DNA from: Bryobacteraceae bacterium
GTDB taxonomy: Bacteria > Acidobacteriota > Terriglobia > Bryobacterales > Bryobacteraceae
NCBI GenBank assembly: GCA_025927575.1
Contig: JAICLJ010000033.1
Location: forward strand, 1-34,779
Direction of reading: 5' to 3'
Length of the DNA: 34,779 nt
Part shown: positions 1 through 7,599 of the stretch, in pieces
Numbering within the stretch: the stretch's first letter is position 1
Layout of the letters: every line of letters starts with the position of its first letter
Program-made: the position numbers and the translations under genes
Notes under the pieces: model-generated
What the model saw: only the letters and a program-made list of their open reading frames with translations
The model's database searches: none
Told to the model about the DNA's origin: nothing

Positions 1-576
1 CAGGGAGATAGCTCCTATTCCGTGATGAGCGCGCACTTACAGCAGATTCCGCGTTCTCCCGAGGCTCTCAATCCTGAGATCCCGCCGGTGCTCGGGCTGG
101 CGATCATGAGAGCGCTTCAAAAAGATCGCCTGGCGCGGTACCAGACGGCGGGCGAATTTTTGGCGACGCTTGACGACATCCGCCGCCGGCACGACCCTAC
201 CTGGGCGACACGCGAACGCGGAACTTCACAGGAGTCCACCGAAACGTCGCCTGCCTCCCGGCGCCCTGACCTGCGTGAATACGTACGCCGCGAGCCCTAC
301 TCCCTCTCGCCGGCGCATACGCCTACTCCAACCCCCGCTCCAACACCGACGCCGGCCACGGGCAATCCCCATCCCGGACAGATGCTGTTCGATCCGGATA
401 GGCTGGAGCGCATAAAGCGCGATTTGGCCGCCCATATAGGTCCGGTTGCCCGGCTGCTTGTCGACCGCACGGCGAAAAAGTCTATCAGTTGGAAACAGCT
501 TTATGAGACTCTCGCAAAGGAAGTTCCCGAGGGACCCGAGCGCGAGCGTTTTTTGGCATCGCGATCGCGCTTATAG
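1..576 (+). CDS. Serine/threonine protein kinase, C-terminal part (cut by window edge)
   Basis: The frame is open from base 1, so the 5' part of the gene lies outside the window. The first ~60 visible residues match the last lobe of PknB/Hanks-type kinases: a segment like 'MSAHLQQIPRSPEALNPEIP', followed by 'IMRALQKDRLARYQTAGEF', the usual end of the catalytic domain. Catalytic HRD and DFG motifs are not visible. A Pro/Thr-rich linker (alternating TP/AP, about residues 100-118 of the visible part) leads to a helical C-terminal module with an 'IGPVARLLV' core. I have seen similar modules at the ends of bacterial signalling kinases, probably for protein-protein contact (inference). There is no transmembrane segment after the kinase domain in the visible part. 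It converges on the haem-sensor gene at 646-1539, 69 bases away, and the two may belong to the same signalling locus. Kinase identity is fairly sure; substrate is unknown. Confidence 0.8.
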   Translation, partial: QGDSSYSVMSAHLQQIPRSPEALNPEIPPVLGLAIMRALQKDRLARYQTAGEFLATLDDIRRRHDPTWATRERGTSQESTETSPASRRPDLREYVRREPYSLSPAHTPTPTPAPTPTPATGNPHPGQMLFDPDRLERIKRDLAAHIGPVARLLVDRTAKKSISWKQLYETLAKEVPEGPERERFLASRSRL

Positions 577-645
577 GCGCACATATATTCGCAGCCCGTT
601 TCTGGCCGGCGAGCGGACAGCAAAACCTGCAGGCCGCTCTTCCAA

Positions 646-1539
646 TCATTCCGCCTCGTCGTTCGCTTCGAGCAGCCTCAACGCCCGAACCAGGCTGCGC
701 TGCATCCGGTTGAACGATTGCCCGAGCACCGAAATCTCGTCCCGGCCCTTGACTTGCAATTCCTGAACTTCTACGTGTCCCTTACTGATTCCATCCGCCA
801 TGCGCGCCAGACGGGCCACTGGGCGAATGACCGTAACGATCAGAACGACGTCCAGAATCACGAGTGTGAACACCGCCAGCACGGTTACATACAGCAGCAG
901 CGTTTTGATCGCACGATTCGCCATCGCGACCGGAACCGACTCGGGAACGGAAACAATCTGCGCGCCGATCGTGTCGTTCAAATGCCACCCGAAGCCGTTG
1001 TCCGGCCCGTATTGCCGGACTACCGCAATGGGCGCTTTGGCGGCTGTGGCATGACATTCCAGGCAACTGGGATCGGTGATGGTAATCGGTCTGGCCAGGA
1101 ACAACGACGGTCCGGTCGGAGTAGCTCGTTCGCCCGAAAATTCCTTCAAATTGGGATGGTTCCGGAAGTTGTTGACAATGTCGGCTTCCCAATCGACAGC
1201 CCGATCCCGAGGGTTCGTCGGATTGAGCGTCGCTTCCTTGTAGGAATAATTCGGGTATTTCTTGTGAATGAACTGGAAAGCCTCCGTCGCCGCATAAGCC
1301 GGCACTGTTTGCGGCAGAAATTTCCGGCTCCGCTCTTCTGTGGGCAAGAGTAGAGGTTGGATCTGTTCCGACGTGTAGTGCCGCGTGGCCAGCGTGGTCT
1401 CCATCATCAGTTCCGCCTGGCGGACGACCTCATCGTGAGCCAGATTCTGCAGAAATCCGTACGCCAGCCAGGCAGCCACGGCAAGGCCGCTGCCGAACAC
1501 AATCAAAAAGATCAAGTTGAATTTCGCAAGCAGCTTCAT
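646..1539 (-). CDS. Membrane haem sensor: Tll0287-like (DUF3365) periplasmic domain with HAMP
   Basis: This 297-residue protein has an N-terminal membrane helix (about 8-28), a periplasmic domain (about 30-210), a second helix (about 212-238) and a cytoplasmic HAMP region (about 238-288, ending 'SFNRMQRSLVRALRLLEA'). The periplasmic part is of the DUF3365/Tll0287 type and carries a c-type haem attachment motif CLECH at C159-H163. The family is thought to bind haem covalently and sense redox state or small ligands. Unlike most sensors it stops straight after HAMP: there is no kinase, cyclase or methyl-accepting domain. It would have to signal through a partner, and the convergent Ser/Thr kinase is one candidate (inference). 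Covalent haem loading would require cytochrome c maturation genes elsewhere. The ATG start gives a typical 'MKLLAKFNLIFLIVFG' membrane leader. Confidence 0.82.
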   Translation of the reverse strand: MKLLAKFNLIFLIVFGSGLAVAAWLAYGFLQNLAHDEVVRQAELMMETTLATRHYTSEQIQPLLLPTEERSRKFLPQTVPAYAATEAFQFIHKKYPNYSYKEATLNPTNPRDRAVDWEADIVNNFRNHPNLKEFSGERATPTGPSLFLARPITITDPSCLECHATAAKAPIAVVRQYGPDNGFGWHLNDTIGAQIVSVPESVPVAMANRAIKTLLLYVTVLAVFTLVILDVVLIVTVIRPVARLARMADGISKGHVEVQELQVKGRDEISVLGQSFNRMQRSLVRALRLLEANDEAE

Positions 1540-1660
1540 AGAGCGACACTCAAAGGTTAGGTTTAAACAAGAGGGACCGATTCAGGGTATCGCAGCCGAA
1601 TCTTGGAGGTATCCACAAACAGGGCGAACGGGGGGAGAGCGAAACTGCATCTACTTGAAT

Positions 1661-2428
1661 ATGGCCCGGCACGATTCCGCAAGAACCGGCGCGCCCCGCG
1701 TCTGGATCGGTACGTCCGGATGGCACTACAAGCACTGGTTGGGGGCGTTCTACCCGCCTAAAACGCCGGCTGCCGGCATGCTCGCCTATTACAGCCAGTT
1801 CTTTGACACGGTTGAAATCAATAACAGCTTCTACCGTCTGCCTCCGGAGAGCGCGCTAGCGGATTGGCGCGACTCCACGCCGCCCGGGTTCCTGTTTGCA
1901 ATGAAAGGCAGCCGCTTTCTGACTCACATGAAAAAACTCAAGGACGCGGAGGAGGGCTTGGAGCGATTCCTGCAGCGGGCTGAGATCTTAGGCGGCAAGC
2001 TCGGCCCGATTCTCTTTCAGTTGCCGCCGAACTGGGAGGTCAACCTGCCGAGACTAGAAGAGTTCCTGCGCATTCTCCCGGCTCACAACAGGTACGCGTT
2101 CGAATTCCGCAATGCGTCCTGGAATGTGCCGTCCATTTACGAATTGCTGTCGGCATACCATGCCGGGTATTGTATCTTCCACCTGGCCGGCGCACAGTCG
2201 TCAATCCAAATAACTGGACCTTTCGCCTATCTCCGCTTACACGGGCCTGGCGGTAAGTATCAAGGCAGTTATTCGACCGCCGATCTTCATAGCTGGGCGC
2301 AGTGGATCTCTAAATGGACAAGCGCTGGTCTCGACGCTTATGTCTATTTCGACAATGACGACTCGGGATACGCCGTTCAGAACGCGATGTCTTTAAAGGC
2401 TATGATCTTTCAAAAGCAGGCCCGTTGA
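1661..2428 (+). CDS. DUF72 family protein (YecE-like)
   Basis: This protein of about 255 residues belongs to the DUF72 (YecE) TIM-barrel family, whose biochemical role is not settled. Family hallmarks visible are 'WIGTSGWHYKHW' near the N-terminus, 'FFDTVEINNSFYRLP', 'FLFAMKGSRFLTH', 'LGPILFQLPPNW', 'YAFEFRNASW' and a C-terminal 'AYVYFDNDDSGYAVQNA'. The frame stays open upstream to 1517, but that part overlaps the start of the divergent haem-sensor gene and has no family similarity. I therefore place the start at the ATG at 1661, about ten residues ahead of the conserved WIGTSGW. A purine-rich GGGGGAGAG lies about 22 bases upstream, which is far for a ribosome binding site, so the start is not certain. 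It is transcribed away from the sensor gene and looks monocistronic. Confidence 0.88.
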   Translation: MARHDSARTGAPRVWIGTSGWHYKHWLGAFYPPKTPAAGMLAYYSQFFDTVEINNSFYRLPPESALADWRDSTPPGFLFAMKGSRFLTHMKKLKDAEEGLERFLQRAEILGGKLGPILFQLPPNWEVNLPRLEEFLRILPAHNRYAFEFRNASWNVPSIYELLSAYHAGYCIFHLAGAQSSIQITGPFAYLRLHGPGGKYQGSYSTADLHSWAQWISKWTSAGLDAYVYFDNDDSGYAVQNAMSLKAMIFQKQAR

Positions 2429-2810
2429 GGTTGGCGCAGTTGAGATTCTGAATCTGGAATACCTCGCTCGCGACAAGGTGTAAGAATTTCTATTTATCAC
2501 TCAGCCTTTAAAACTTCCTGGGGGCGCAGGCTCGCCCATCCGGCCCGTTCCGGTTGTTGTATAAACAATCCGTTACCATTTGGCGCGGAATCGACGTACC
2601 ACCCTGCCTGTTAGCGGCGTATTGACGCCTTTTGTGGCAATAGGCTAACTTACACTCACAATCATTCGATTTCCCGCGGACCGAAGCCGTTAAGCTCCTC
2701 CGCAATTGTGATGCGCGGGTTGAACTCTCTGGCGTCAATCCCCGCATCCTCGTGAAATCGTTCTGCCTCGCCGAAGAGCAGCAAGTACGCGTTTCAATTC
2801 GGAGGACCTG
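2429..2810. other. Non-coding stretch upstream of the ricin-repeat gene
   Basis: No intact gene is seen in these 382 bases. A weak promoter-like TTGACG lies at 2622-2627 with only poor -10 candidates (around 2645-2651). On the minus strand, 2662-2793 has a short open frame with good codon bias that could be the tail of a decayed gene (see findings). A clear ribosome binding site GGAGG sits at 2801-2805, five bases before the TTG at 2811. Confidence 0.4.
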
Positions 2811-3308
2811 TTGCCGGCTATGGTTCAGCTTTCGCGGTCGAAGTGTCATTGTGCGGTGGTTTATGCGCCACACGTTTTATGGAGCGGTTTTCAGACTCCG
2901 AAAATCCTGCTCGCGCTGTTTGCGCTTTTCATATCGGGAATGGCGATTCAGGCGCAATCGACCATTCCTCCGGCGTTCGCGTACCAGATCGTGGGTAACG
3001 GCAACGGTCTAGTGCTGGATGTTCTCGGCGCGCAGACCGGACAGGGCACGCCGGTCGATATCGCGCTGTCGGTCCCGAGCGCGTCGAATCAAACGTGGCA
3101 ATTCGCGGCTGTCGATGCGCAACACTATCAAATTGCCAGCAGCGCTAGCGGGAAGGTTTTAGACGTGTACGGAGCCCAAACCGTGCCGGGCACCGTAGTC
3201 GATATTGCGATGGCGGTTCCGGGCGCGGCGAATCAGGAGTGGCAACTCGTGCAATTGCCGTACTATGAAATCATCAGCAGAGCGACCGGCATGGTCTTGG
3301 ATGTATAA
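2811..3308 (+). CDS. Secreted ricin-type beta-trefoil lectin, N-terminal part, ended by a premature TAA
   Basis: This 165-codon piece carries an N-terminal export signal (hydrophobic 'ILLALFALFISGMAIQAQS', cleavage probably after AQA) and two and a half ricin B-type repeats with the pattern YQI..SG.VLDV.GAQT...G..VDIA..V...NQ.WQ. GGAGG at 2801-2805 supports the TTG start at 2811; an ATG at 2820 is the alternative. The reading frame ends at TAA (3306-3308) in the middle of the third repeat, exactly where the other repeats mostly have a sense codon (TAC, or another residue) after VLDV. The same frame then continues unbroken to 5006. The piece therefore looks like the first part of one longer gene of about 731 codons, interrupted by a single substitution. 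The alternatives are a sequencing error or stop-codon readthrough. As a lectin domain it would bind carbohydrate outside the cell (family knowledge). Confidence 0.75.
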   Translation: MPAMVQLSRSKCHCAVVYAPHVLWSGFQTPKILLALFALFISGMAIQAQSTIPPAFAYQIVGNGNGLVLDVLGAQTGQGTPVDIALSVPSASNQTWQFAAVDAQHYQIASSASGKVLDVYGAQTVPGTVVDIAMAVPGAANQEWQLVQLPYYEIISRATGMVLDV

Positions 3309-3827
3309 GGAGCGCAGACGTATAACGGCGCCCCCGTGGATATCGCCAATACCACTGCTGCGGCCCCGAATCAGCAGTGGAAGCTGGTTTCGGTGGGGGG
3401 AAACTCCTACCAGCTTGTCGGCAATAGAAGCGGTAAGGTATTGGATGTCGCTAATGCTCAGACAGCCCAGGGCACGCCTGTCGATATCGCCTTCGCCGTT
3501 CCGGGAGCTTCGAACCAAACATGGCAATTGGCGGCTGTCGATGGGCAGTATTACCAAATCGTCAGCACAGCCAGTGGAAAGGTTTTGGACGTGGTAGGCG
3601 CCGGAACCGCGCCCGGCACGGGAATCGATATCGCGACAGCTGTTCCAGGCGCTTTCAATCAGGAATGGCAGTTCGTGGAATTGCCATACTTCCAGATTGT
3701 CAGCAGAGCCAGCGGCCAGGTCTTGGACGTGTATGCTGCTCAAACCAACAACGGCACGCCCGTTGATATCGCTCCTGCCGTTGCGGGTGCGCCGAATCAG
3801 GAGTGGATGCTTGTGCCAGCGGGTACG
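2982..3827 (+). repeat. Six ricin B-type repeats arranged as two duplicated trefoils
   Basis: Six tandem coding repeats start at 2982, 3126, 3264, 3408, 3552 and 3690, with lengths of 48, 46, 48, 48, 46 and about 46 codons. Each contains a VLDV segment, a VDIA or IDIA segment and an NQ.W segment. Repeat 1 resembles repeat 4 (both continue 'NQTWQ.AAVD'), repeat 2 resembles repeat 5 (both 'NQEWQ.V.LPY'), and repeat 3 is like 6. This is what duplication of a whole three-repeat unit would leave. The premature TAA lies in repeat 3. Confidence 0.85.
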
Positions 3828-5006
3828 CCGCTGCCGCCCGCAGTGTTCACCATTAGTGGGCAGGTGACATCAGGCGGAATAGCGTTTTCGGGTGCGGTCA
3901 TCACGCTAGGTGGAAGCCAGTCTGCTTCGACGACTACAGATGCGAGCGGGCATTATTCATTTAGCGTAGTGGCGGGAGGGAGCTATACTGTGGCCCCTTC
4001 GCTCTCGGGTTTTAGTTTCAGTCCAGTAGCCGGAAATTTTGTTGACTTGAGGTCGAATGAAGAAGTAAATTTTGTGGCGTCGTACAACGGCGGCGGTGGC
4101 GCTGGTGGTGGGGGCTCAATCGATTTCAACCCAATCGATCCTCCTTCGCAGCTTTACGAACTCCCTAATGCTGGAGCGACATCCTGTGATACTATCGCCG
4201 GGACCTGGACGCAATCATCATCCCCACCAGCTACGTGGCACCTTGCCCAAGCTGAGAATAACGTTTCCGGAACTGTAACGAGCTCGCTCGGACAGACTTG
4301 CGGTGCAATCACATGGCAAGTTTCGGGCACAGGGTCGGCAGGATCGTTCAACCTTGCAGTTTCGAGCCCCTCACAAGCGCAAGATACGTGTGGGAACGAG
4401 GCAGCAGCAAACGCTAATAGTACGATCACGTTGAGTGCACCTTCATGTTCGACAGGTTCGGGAACAATTACCTGGCACTACTCCAGCGGCAGGACGTCTA
4501 GCGCGACGTCGACGTTCACATCGAATAGCAGCACTTCCACCGTGTACCCAGCGAAGCTGTCGTCGAGCCTACTATCTTCAAAAACCTTTGTTGCACAACA
4601 GGTAGATAATTGCGATGGCACGCCCAAAAGTCCGACGGCTTTGCGTTGGGGGTATAGGAATTGTTATCGCTATACGCTTTTGGATCAGTTCGGTGCGCCA
4701 ATGAAAAATCCGGCGGCGTTTACGATGTCACGAACCGTGCATGCTGTTGATACCAACTATGCAACGGACTACAGCATGAGCGGATTACAGCTGAATGATG
4801 CGGCGCAATGCTTAGATGAAATCTCTCTTTTTAATCCTGCAGGTCCGATCCCAACGGGGAAGTATAATAAAGCCAAGCAAACCATTTATGCGACTGATAC
4901 GGCGAGTGGACAGCCATATACTGTGCGGATCAATTGCCTGTCCTTTACAAGTACGGGAGTCACGATGACGGACACCACCTCGAACCCCAGCAACAGTTGC
5001 AGATGA
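3336..5006 (+). CDS. Ricin-type lectin / Ig-like secreted protein, C-terminal part in frame after the premature stop
   Basis: This is the continuation, in the same frame, of the gene beginning at 2811. The nominal GTG at 3336 lacks a good ribosome binding site and falls inside repeat three, so it is probably not a natural start. Counting from that GTG, residues 25-162 hold ricin repeats four to six, which form a second beta-trefoil. Residues ~171-250 form a carboxypeptidase-regulatory-like or Ig-like beta domain ('ISGQVTSGGIAFSGAVITL...DASGHYSFSVVAGGSYTV'). A glycine-rich hinge follows (NGGGGAGGGG). Next is a Ser/Thr-rich beta domain with several cysteines ('IAGTWTQSSSPPATWHLAQ'), seen in other acidobacterial secreted proteins. 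A C-terminal domain with paired cysteines ends the protein. No sortase motif or membrane anchor is seen. The whole would be a large extracellular carbohydrate-binding protein; substrate unknown. Without the upstream part this fragment lacks a signal peptide, so functionally it may be a pseudogene. Confidence 0.7.
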   Translation: MDIANTTAAAPNQQWKLVSVGGNSYQLVGNRSGKVLDVANAQTAQGTPVDIAFAVPGASNQTWQLAAVDGQYYQIVSTASGKVLDVVGAGTAPGTGIDIATAVPGAFNQEWQFVELPYFQIVSRASGQVLDVYAAQTNNGTPVDIAPAVAGAPNQEWMLVPAGTPLPPAVFTISGQVTSGGIAFSGAVITLGGSQSASTTTDASGHYSFSVVAGGSYTVAPSLSGFSFSPVAGNFVDLRSNEEVNFVASYNGGGGAGGGGSIDFNPIDPPSQLYELPNAGATSCDTIAGTWTQSSSPPATWHLAQAENNVSGTVTSSLGQTCGAITWQVSGTGSAGSFNLAVSSPSQAQDTCGNEAAANANSTITLSAPSCSTGSGTITWHYSSGRTSSATSTFTSNSSTSTVYPAKLSSSLLSSKTFVAQQVDNCDGTPKSPTALRWGYRNCYRYTLLDQFGAPMKNPAAFTMSRTVHAVDTNYATDYSMSGLQLNDAAQCLDEISLFNPAGPIPTGKYNKAKQTIYATDTASGQPYTVRINCLSFTSTGVTMTDTTSNPSNSCR

Positions 5007-5020
5007 CGCAGGTCATCCGG

Positions 5021-5070
5021 CGTTGCTCATACTGAAGGGCAACGTTGCCGAGTTGCTTGGTACTCGGCTT
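5021..5070 (+). terminator. Possible terminator hairpins after the ricin-repeat gene
   Basis: There are two adjacent inverted repeats. CGTTGC (5021-5026) pairs with GCAACG (5039-5044). A perfect 7-bp stem GCCGAGT (5047-5053) pairs with ACTCGGC (5062-5068). Only a short, broken T-run follows, so termination is plausible but not strong. Confidence 0.35.
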
Positions 5071-5116
5071 AGCATGGTTTGAGAGCTTACTTCCTGCACA
5101 GAACTGAGGAGATCAC

Positions 5117-5593
5117 TTGACGTTCTTGACTCGATGCCTATTTTTTTTCACGAGCGCTTCACTCGTAGTCGCACAAACAAGTTCCGCTACCTTCCGCCAT
5201 AAATTCGGTATCCCGCGAACTGCATCCAAGACGCCTCTGAAGGAGGTGTTCACGGTGGCTCCGAATATGGAAATGATCGTTACGTACGGTCCCGGCAACG
5301 TAGTCTGCAGCCTGAAGATTCCGTCGAGCGCTGCGCCGGCCAAGGAACTTCATCGAGTCCTGGAAGAGGTGGCTCCCCCGTCGACCCTCGGCAAGAAATG
5401 GAATGGAATGGAAACGATGTTCGGAATGGGGGGCTATCGGAATACCTACTACGAGCATGCGATCGTTACGGAGCAGCTATTGGCGGTGGATCGAGAACAC
5501 AAGAACGCGGGAGCCAGCGTTGTCTTTAAAGAAAAAGCCTGTGGTTGGAAGCCCGGCAAGGACACGTTTGATACGCCGCGAGAAGACCGATAA
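5117..5593 (+). CDS. Small secreted hypothetical protein
   Basis: A 158-residue protein with a short export signal ('FLTRCLFFFTSASLVVAQ', cleavage probably after VAQ). The TTG start at 5117 is supported by GAGGAG at 5106-5111, five bases upstream. The mature part has no domain I recognise. It has two cysteines, in 'VVCSLKI' and 'KACGWKPG', that could form a disulphide, and a hydrophilic charged C-terminus. The layout (VAQTSSATFRHKFGIP...VAPNMEMIVTYGPG) looks like the small lineage-specific secreted proteins common in acidobacterial genomes (inference). It lies alone between the ricin-repeat gene and a hairpin-rich non-coding stretch. Codon use is consistent with real coding; function unknown. 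Confidence 0.65.
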   Translation: MTFLTRCLFFFTSASLVVAQTSSATFRHKFGIPRTASKTPLKEVFTVAPNMEMIVTYGPGNVVCSLKIPSSAAPAKELHRVLEEVAPPSTLGKKWNGMETMFGMGGYRNTYYEHAIVTEQLLAVDREHKNAGASVVFKEKACGWKPGKDTFDTPREDR

Positions 5594-5750
5594 CGCCGCC
5601 ATTGGTGAACCTTGGACGGCATCGGAACATCGGTAGTAAAGCGGTACACTGAACCGCTCTCCTGAAGATTCGCCACGCGACTCCCCGCGGTCGTTCACTT
5701 TAAAGAGCATCCCGTGCTCAGGCGCCTGGTGGGGTAGGTCCTCGACCTGC

Positions 5751-5779
5751 GGCGGCCTCTCAGGCCGCCAGTTCGTTTT
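5751..5779 (+). terminator. Probable intrinsic terminator
   Basis: A perfect 8-bp stem GGCGGCCT (5751-5758) / AGGCCGCC (5762-5769) has a three-base loop and is followed by AGTTCGTTTT. It could end transcription of the small secreted gene at 5117-5593. A second hairpin, GCAGCCC/GGGCTGC (5805-5821), lies just downstream without a T-run, so the pair may instead be a REP-like palindromic element. Confidence 0.45.
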
Positions 5780-5865
5780 GCCAAGATGGCGCCTGGCAGC
5801 CCCCGCAGCCCAAGGGGCTGCTCCACGGCTTTCGCAGAAAAGTGAGTTTTATTGGTAACTCCGCC

Positions 5866-5937
5866 GGCAACCCCGGTAGATATCGCCTTTCCAGGCACGC
5901 CAGGAGTGGTAACTCATACAATTGCCGTACTATGAAA
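5866..5937 (+). pseudogene. Relic of a ricin-type repeat
   Basis: The sequence GGTAGATATCGCC (5876-5888) matches the VDIA part of the lectin repeats. The segment from about 5901 to 5937 matches the NQEWQ-LV-LPYYE part with small indels. Bases 5919-5937 are identical over 19 bases to 3252-3270. The order of the two matching parts is the same as in the lectin gene, with a shortened middle and frame loss. This looks like the remains of a duplicated repeat or of a second, decayed lectin gene. Confidence 0.6.
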
Positions 5938-5980
5938 GTTCATTGTTGACCGCTTTGTTGGCCGCTTTGGAGGACAGGAC

Positions 5981-6793
5981 GTGTTCAGACAACTTGTGTA
6001 TTGCTATTTGCTATTAATTTTAAGTGGTTTGATTGTATTGAGCGAAGACCTGACATTTTCTCGCACACGACCGCTGATGGCTTTATGTACGGAGCTCCAG
6101 GATAAATATGGACTTCTTGTGACATACGAGGATGCCCCTGGTGATCCTATTACAGAAGTCAATAGTGAAATCCGTTCGAACGGTGTTACGTTCCTTTCGC
6201 CGAAATGGAAGACAATCACGTTTCACATTCCATCCGGGCTGCCGACTCGACCTGATCTGGCAACTCCGTTGAGCGGTGCCGTGGATGCCGGCACGTCGCT
6301 AGCTACCGTTCAGGACGTCGTCAGACAGTACAACGCTTCGGGTAATCCAGGCAGATTTACCGTAACTTCGGACGGCGAGTATCTCCACGTTGCACAGACG
6401 GCGCGGATGGTGAACGGCAAGTTCGAGCGGTTTGAGCCCGTGACGGATACCGTGCTGGCATGGAACCCCAAAACCGGGACCTGCCGGCAAGTATTAGGTG
6501 ACCTGTTTGCCGCTCTGCGGCAACAACGCTCCATCACGGTTGTGGAAGGCGCCGTCCCCATGGGTGCTTTGTTAATGACCCACTGTAAGGTCGAGGGGAA
6601 GTCGGTGACAGCACGTCAGATCCTTGCCGCCGTGGCCGATGGGCTGGATACTGATCCCGTCACGGGGAAAAAGATGGGGTCGGACGCGTGGTATCTGGTT
6701 TATGATCCTAATGGACATAAGTATTTTCTGAGCTTCGTACTGGTGCGTAATAATAGGCCGAAAGCGACGGTGGGAACAAGGAGGGCCGCCTAG
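5981..6793 (+). CDS. Secreted hypothetical protein (acidobacterial type)
   Basis: A 270-residue protein that begins with GTG at 5981, preceded by GGAGGA at 5969-5974. Residues 4-21 form a hydrophobic export signal ('LVYCYLLLILSGLIVLS'). The following 'RPLMALCTELQDKYGLLVTYEDAP' region, with its pattern of alternating helix and strand, recalls short N-terminal modules of acidobacterial secreted proteins that carry a 'YED(P)' motif. The rest ('TSLATVQDVVRQYNASGNPGRF', 'VTARQILAAVADGL', 'AWYLVYDPNGHKYFLSF') looks like a mixed alpha/beta fold. I cannot assign a function. It is followed, after about 110 bases, by another secreted protein in the same direction. Confidence 0.65.
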   Translation: MFRQLVYCYLLLILSGLIVLSEDLTFSRTRPLMALCTELQDKYGLLVTYEDAPGDPITEVNSEIRSNGVTFLSPKWKTITFHIPSGLPTRPDLATPLSGAVDAGTSLATVQDVVRQYNASGNPGRFTVTSDGEYLHVAQTARMVNGKFERFEPVTDTVLAWNPKTGTCRQVLGDLFAALRQQRSITVVEGAVPMGALLMTHCKVEGKSVTARQILAAVADGLDTDPVTGKKMGSDAWYLVYDPNGHKYFLSFVLVRNNRPKATVGTRRAA

Positions 6794-6906
6794 CGCGTGA
6801 TGAAGTCAGAGCCAAGTCAAGGAAGTAATAGAATCGGCGCCGCCACGGCAGTTCATCCGAGCAATTGAGCGGCTTAGGCCGGGAAGATCGGGACCGGCAG
6901 GCAAGA

Positions 6907-7521
6907 ATGTCGAACGGATCTCCATATCGTTTTGGCGTGCTGATGGTTATCCGGTGGATGACCCTTCTGATTGCATGTACAGCACAAATGGTTGCGCAGT
7001 CTGGCGGCAATCTGAAATGCAAGGGACTGCACGACAGCGACACCCCTGCCGCTGCCCTAGCGTATCTTAGCGGGAATCGAGATGCTCTCAATAGCGGGTG
7101 CATCACTCGGGCGCTTTACATCATAGGCCGAGCTGGCTATAAACCTGCCGCCTCAACGCTCATAGGGTATCTAGATTTCGAAGACCCAGCAATCTTAGCC
7201 GGTTCAAAAATGGTGCGTCAAGGCGGAGTCTATCCCGCTGAGGCTGCGCTCGAGTCTCTCGGAGCTTCCTCGATTCCCTATTTGAAGCGAGCTATCGCTA
7301 ACCAGGCCGACACTAACATCCTCCGGCGCGTTAACGCCTCCGCAACTTTGTTTTTTGTTGCCGAAAGCAAGCCAGAAGCTCTAGCGTTTATCATCGAAAA
7401 AGCTCATGGCTCGCAAGACGCAGAAGTGGCTAAAGCACTTATCGGCGTTGTAGGAAAGCTGCTCAGATTTTGTCGCCCAAAAGATGCCAATGAGTGCCAG
7501 TATGTGTGGGCAAGCCGCTAG
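6907..7521 (+). CDS. Secreted HEAT-like repeat protein, function unknown
   Basis: About 204 residues from the ATG at 6907; a TTG at 6865 and an ATG at 6943 are alternatives, none with a clear ribosome binding site. An export signal ('MVIRWMTLLIACTAQMVAQS') begins at residue 13 of this start, which slightly favours the ATG at 6943. The mature protein consists of alpha-helical pairs in the style of HEAT repeats: 'AALESLGASSIPYLKRAIANQ', 'RVNASATLFFVAESKPEALAFIIEKA', 'DAEVAKALIGVVGKLL'. HEAT-like repeats usually serve as protein-binding scaffolds. Two cysteine pairs are present (KCKG, SGC early; RFC, NEC at the end). No enzymatic motif is seen. Confidence 0.6.
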   Translation: MSNGSPYRFGVLMVIRWMTLLIACTAQMVAQSGGNLKCKGLHDSDTPAAALAYLSGNRDALNSGCITRALYIIGRAGYKPAASTLIGYLDFEDPAILAGSKMVRQGGVYPAEAALESLGASSIPYLKRAIANQADTNILRRVNASATLFFVAESKPEALAFIIEKAHGSQDAEVAKALIGVVGKLLRFCRPKDANECQYVWASR

Positions 7522-7599
7522 GGGAAAGGATCGAATTTCACTTGAAGGAGAGAGAGCGCAAGCCTCCCGGGAGCTGCGAGCTTTCTCCAGGAAGTCTCT

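Larger units (their letters stand above)
5594..5980. other. Non-coding stretch with GC-rich hairpins and a ricin-repeat relic
   Basis: No intact gene is seen. From 5721 to 5821 the sequence is dense in palindromes and holds two copies of GGCGCCTGG (5721-5729 and 5788-5796). From about 5866 to 5937 it resembles a degenerate ricin repeat of the upstream lectin gene. A ribosome binding site GGAGGA at 5969-5974 serves the next gene. Confidence 0.5.

Noticed and set aside
2508..2873. Minus-strand open frame of 121 codons
   Set aside because: The frame is rich in Arg, Cys and Ser with no domain; a different frame in the same stretch has the better coding character.
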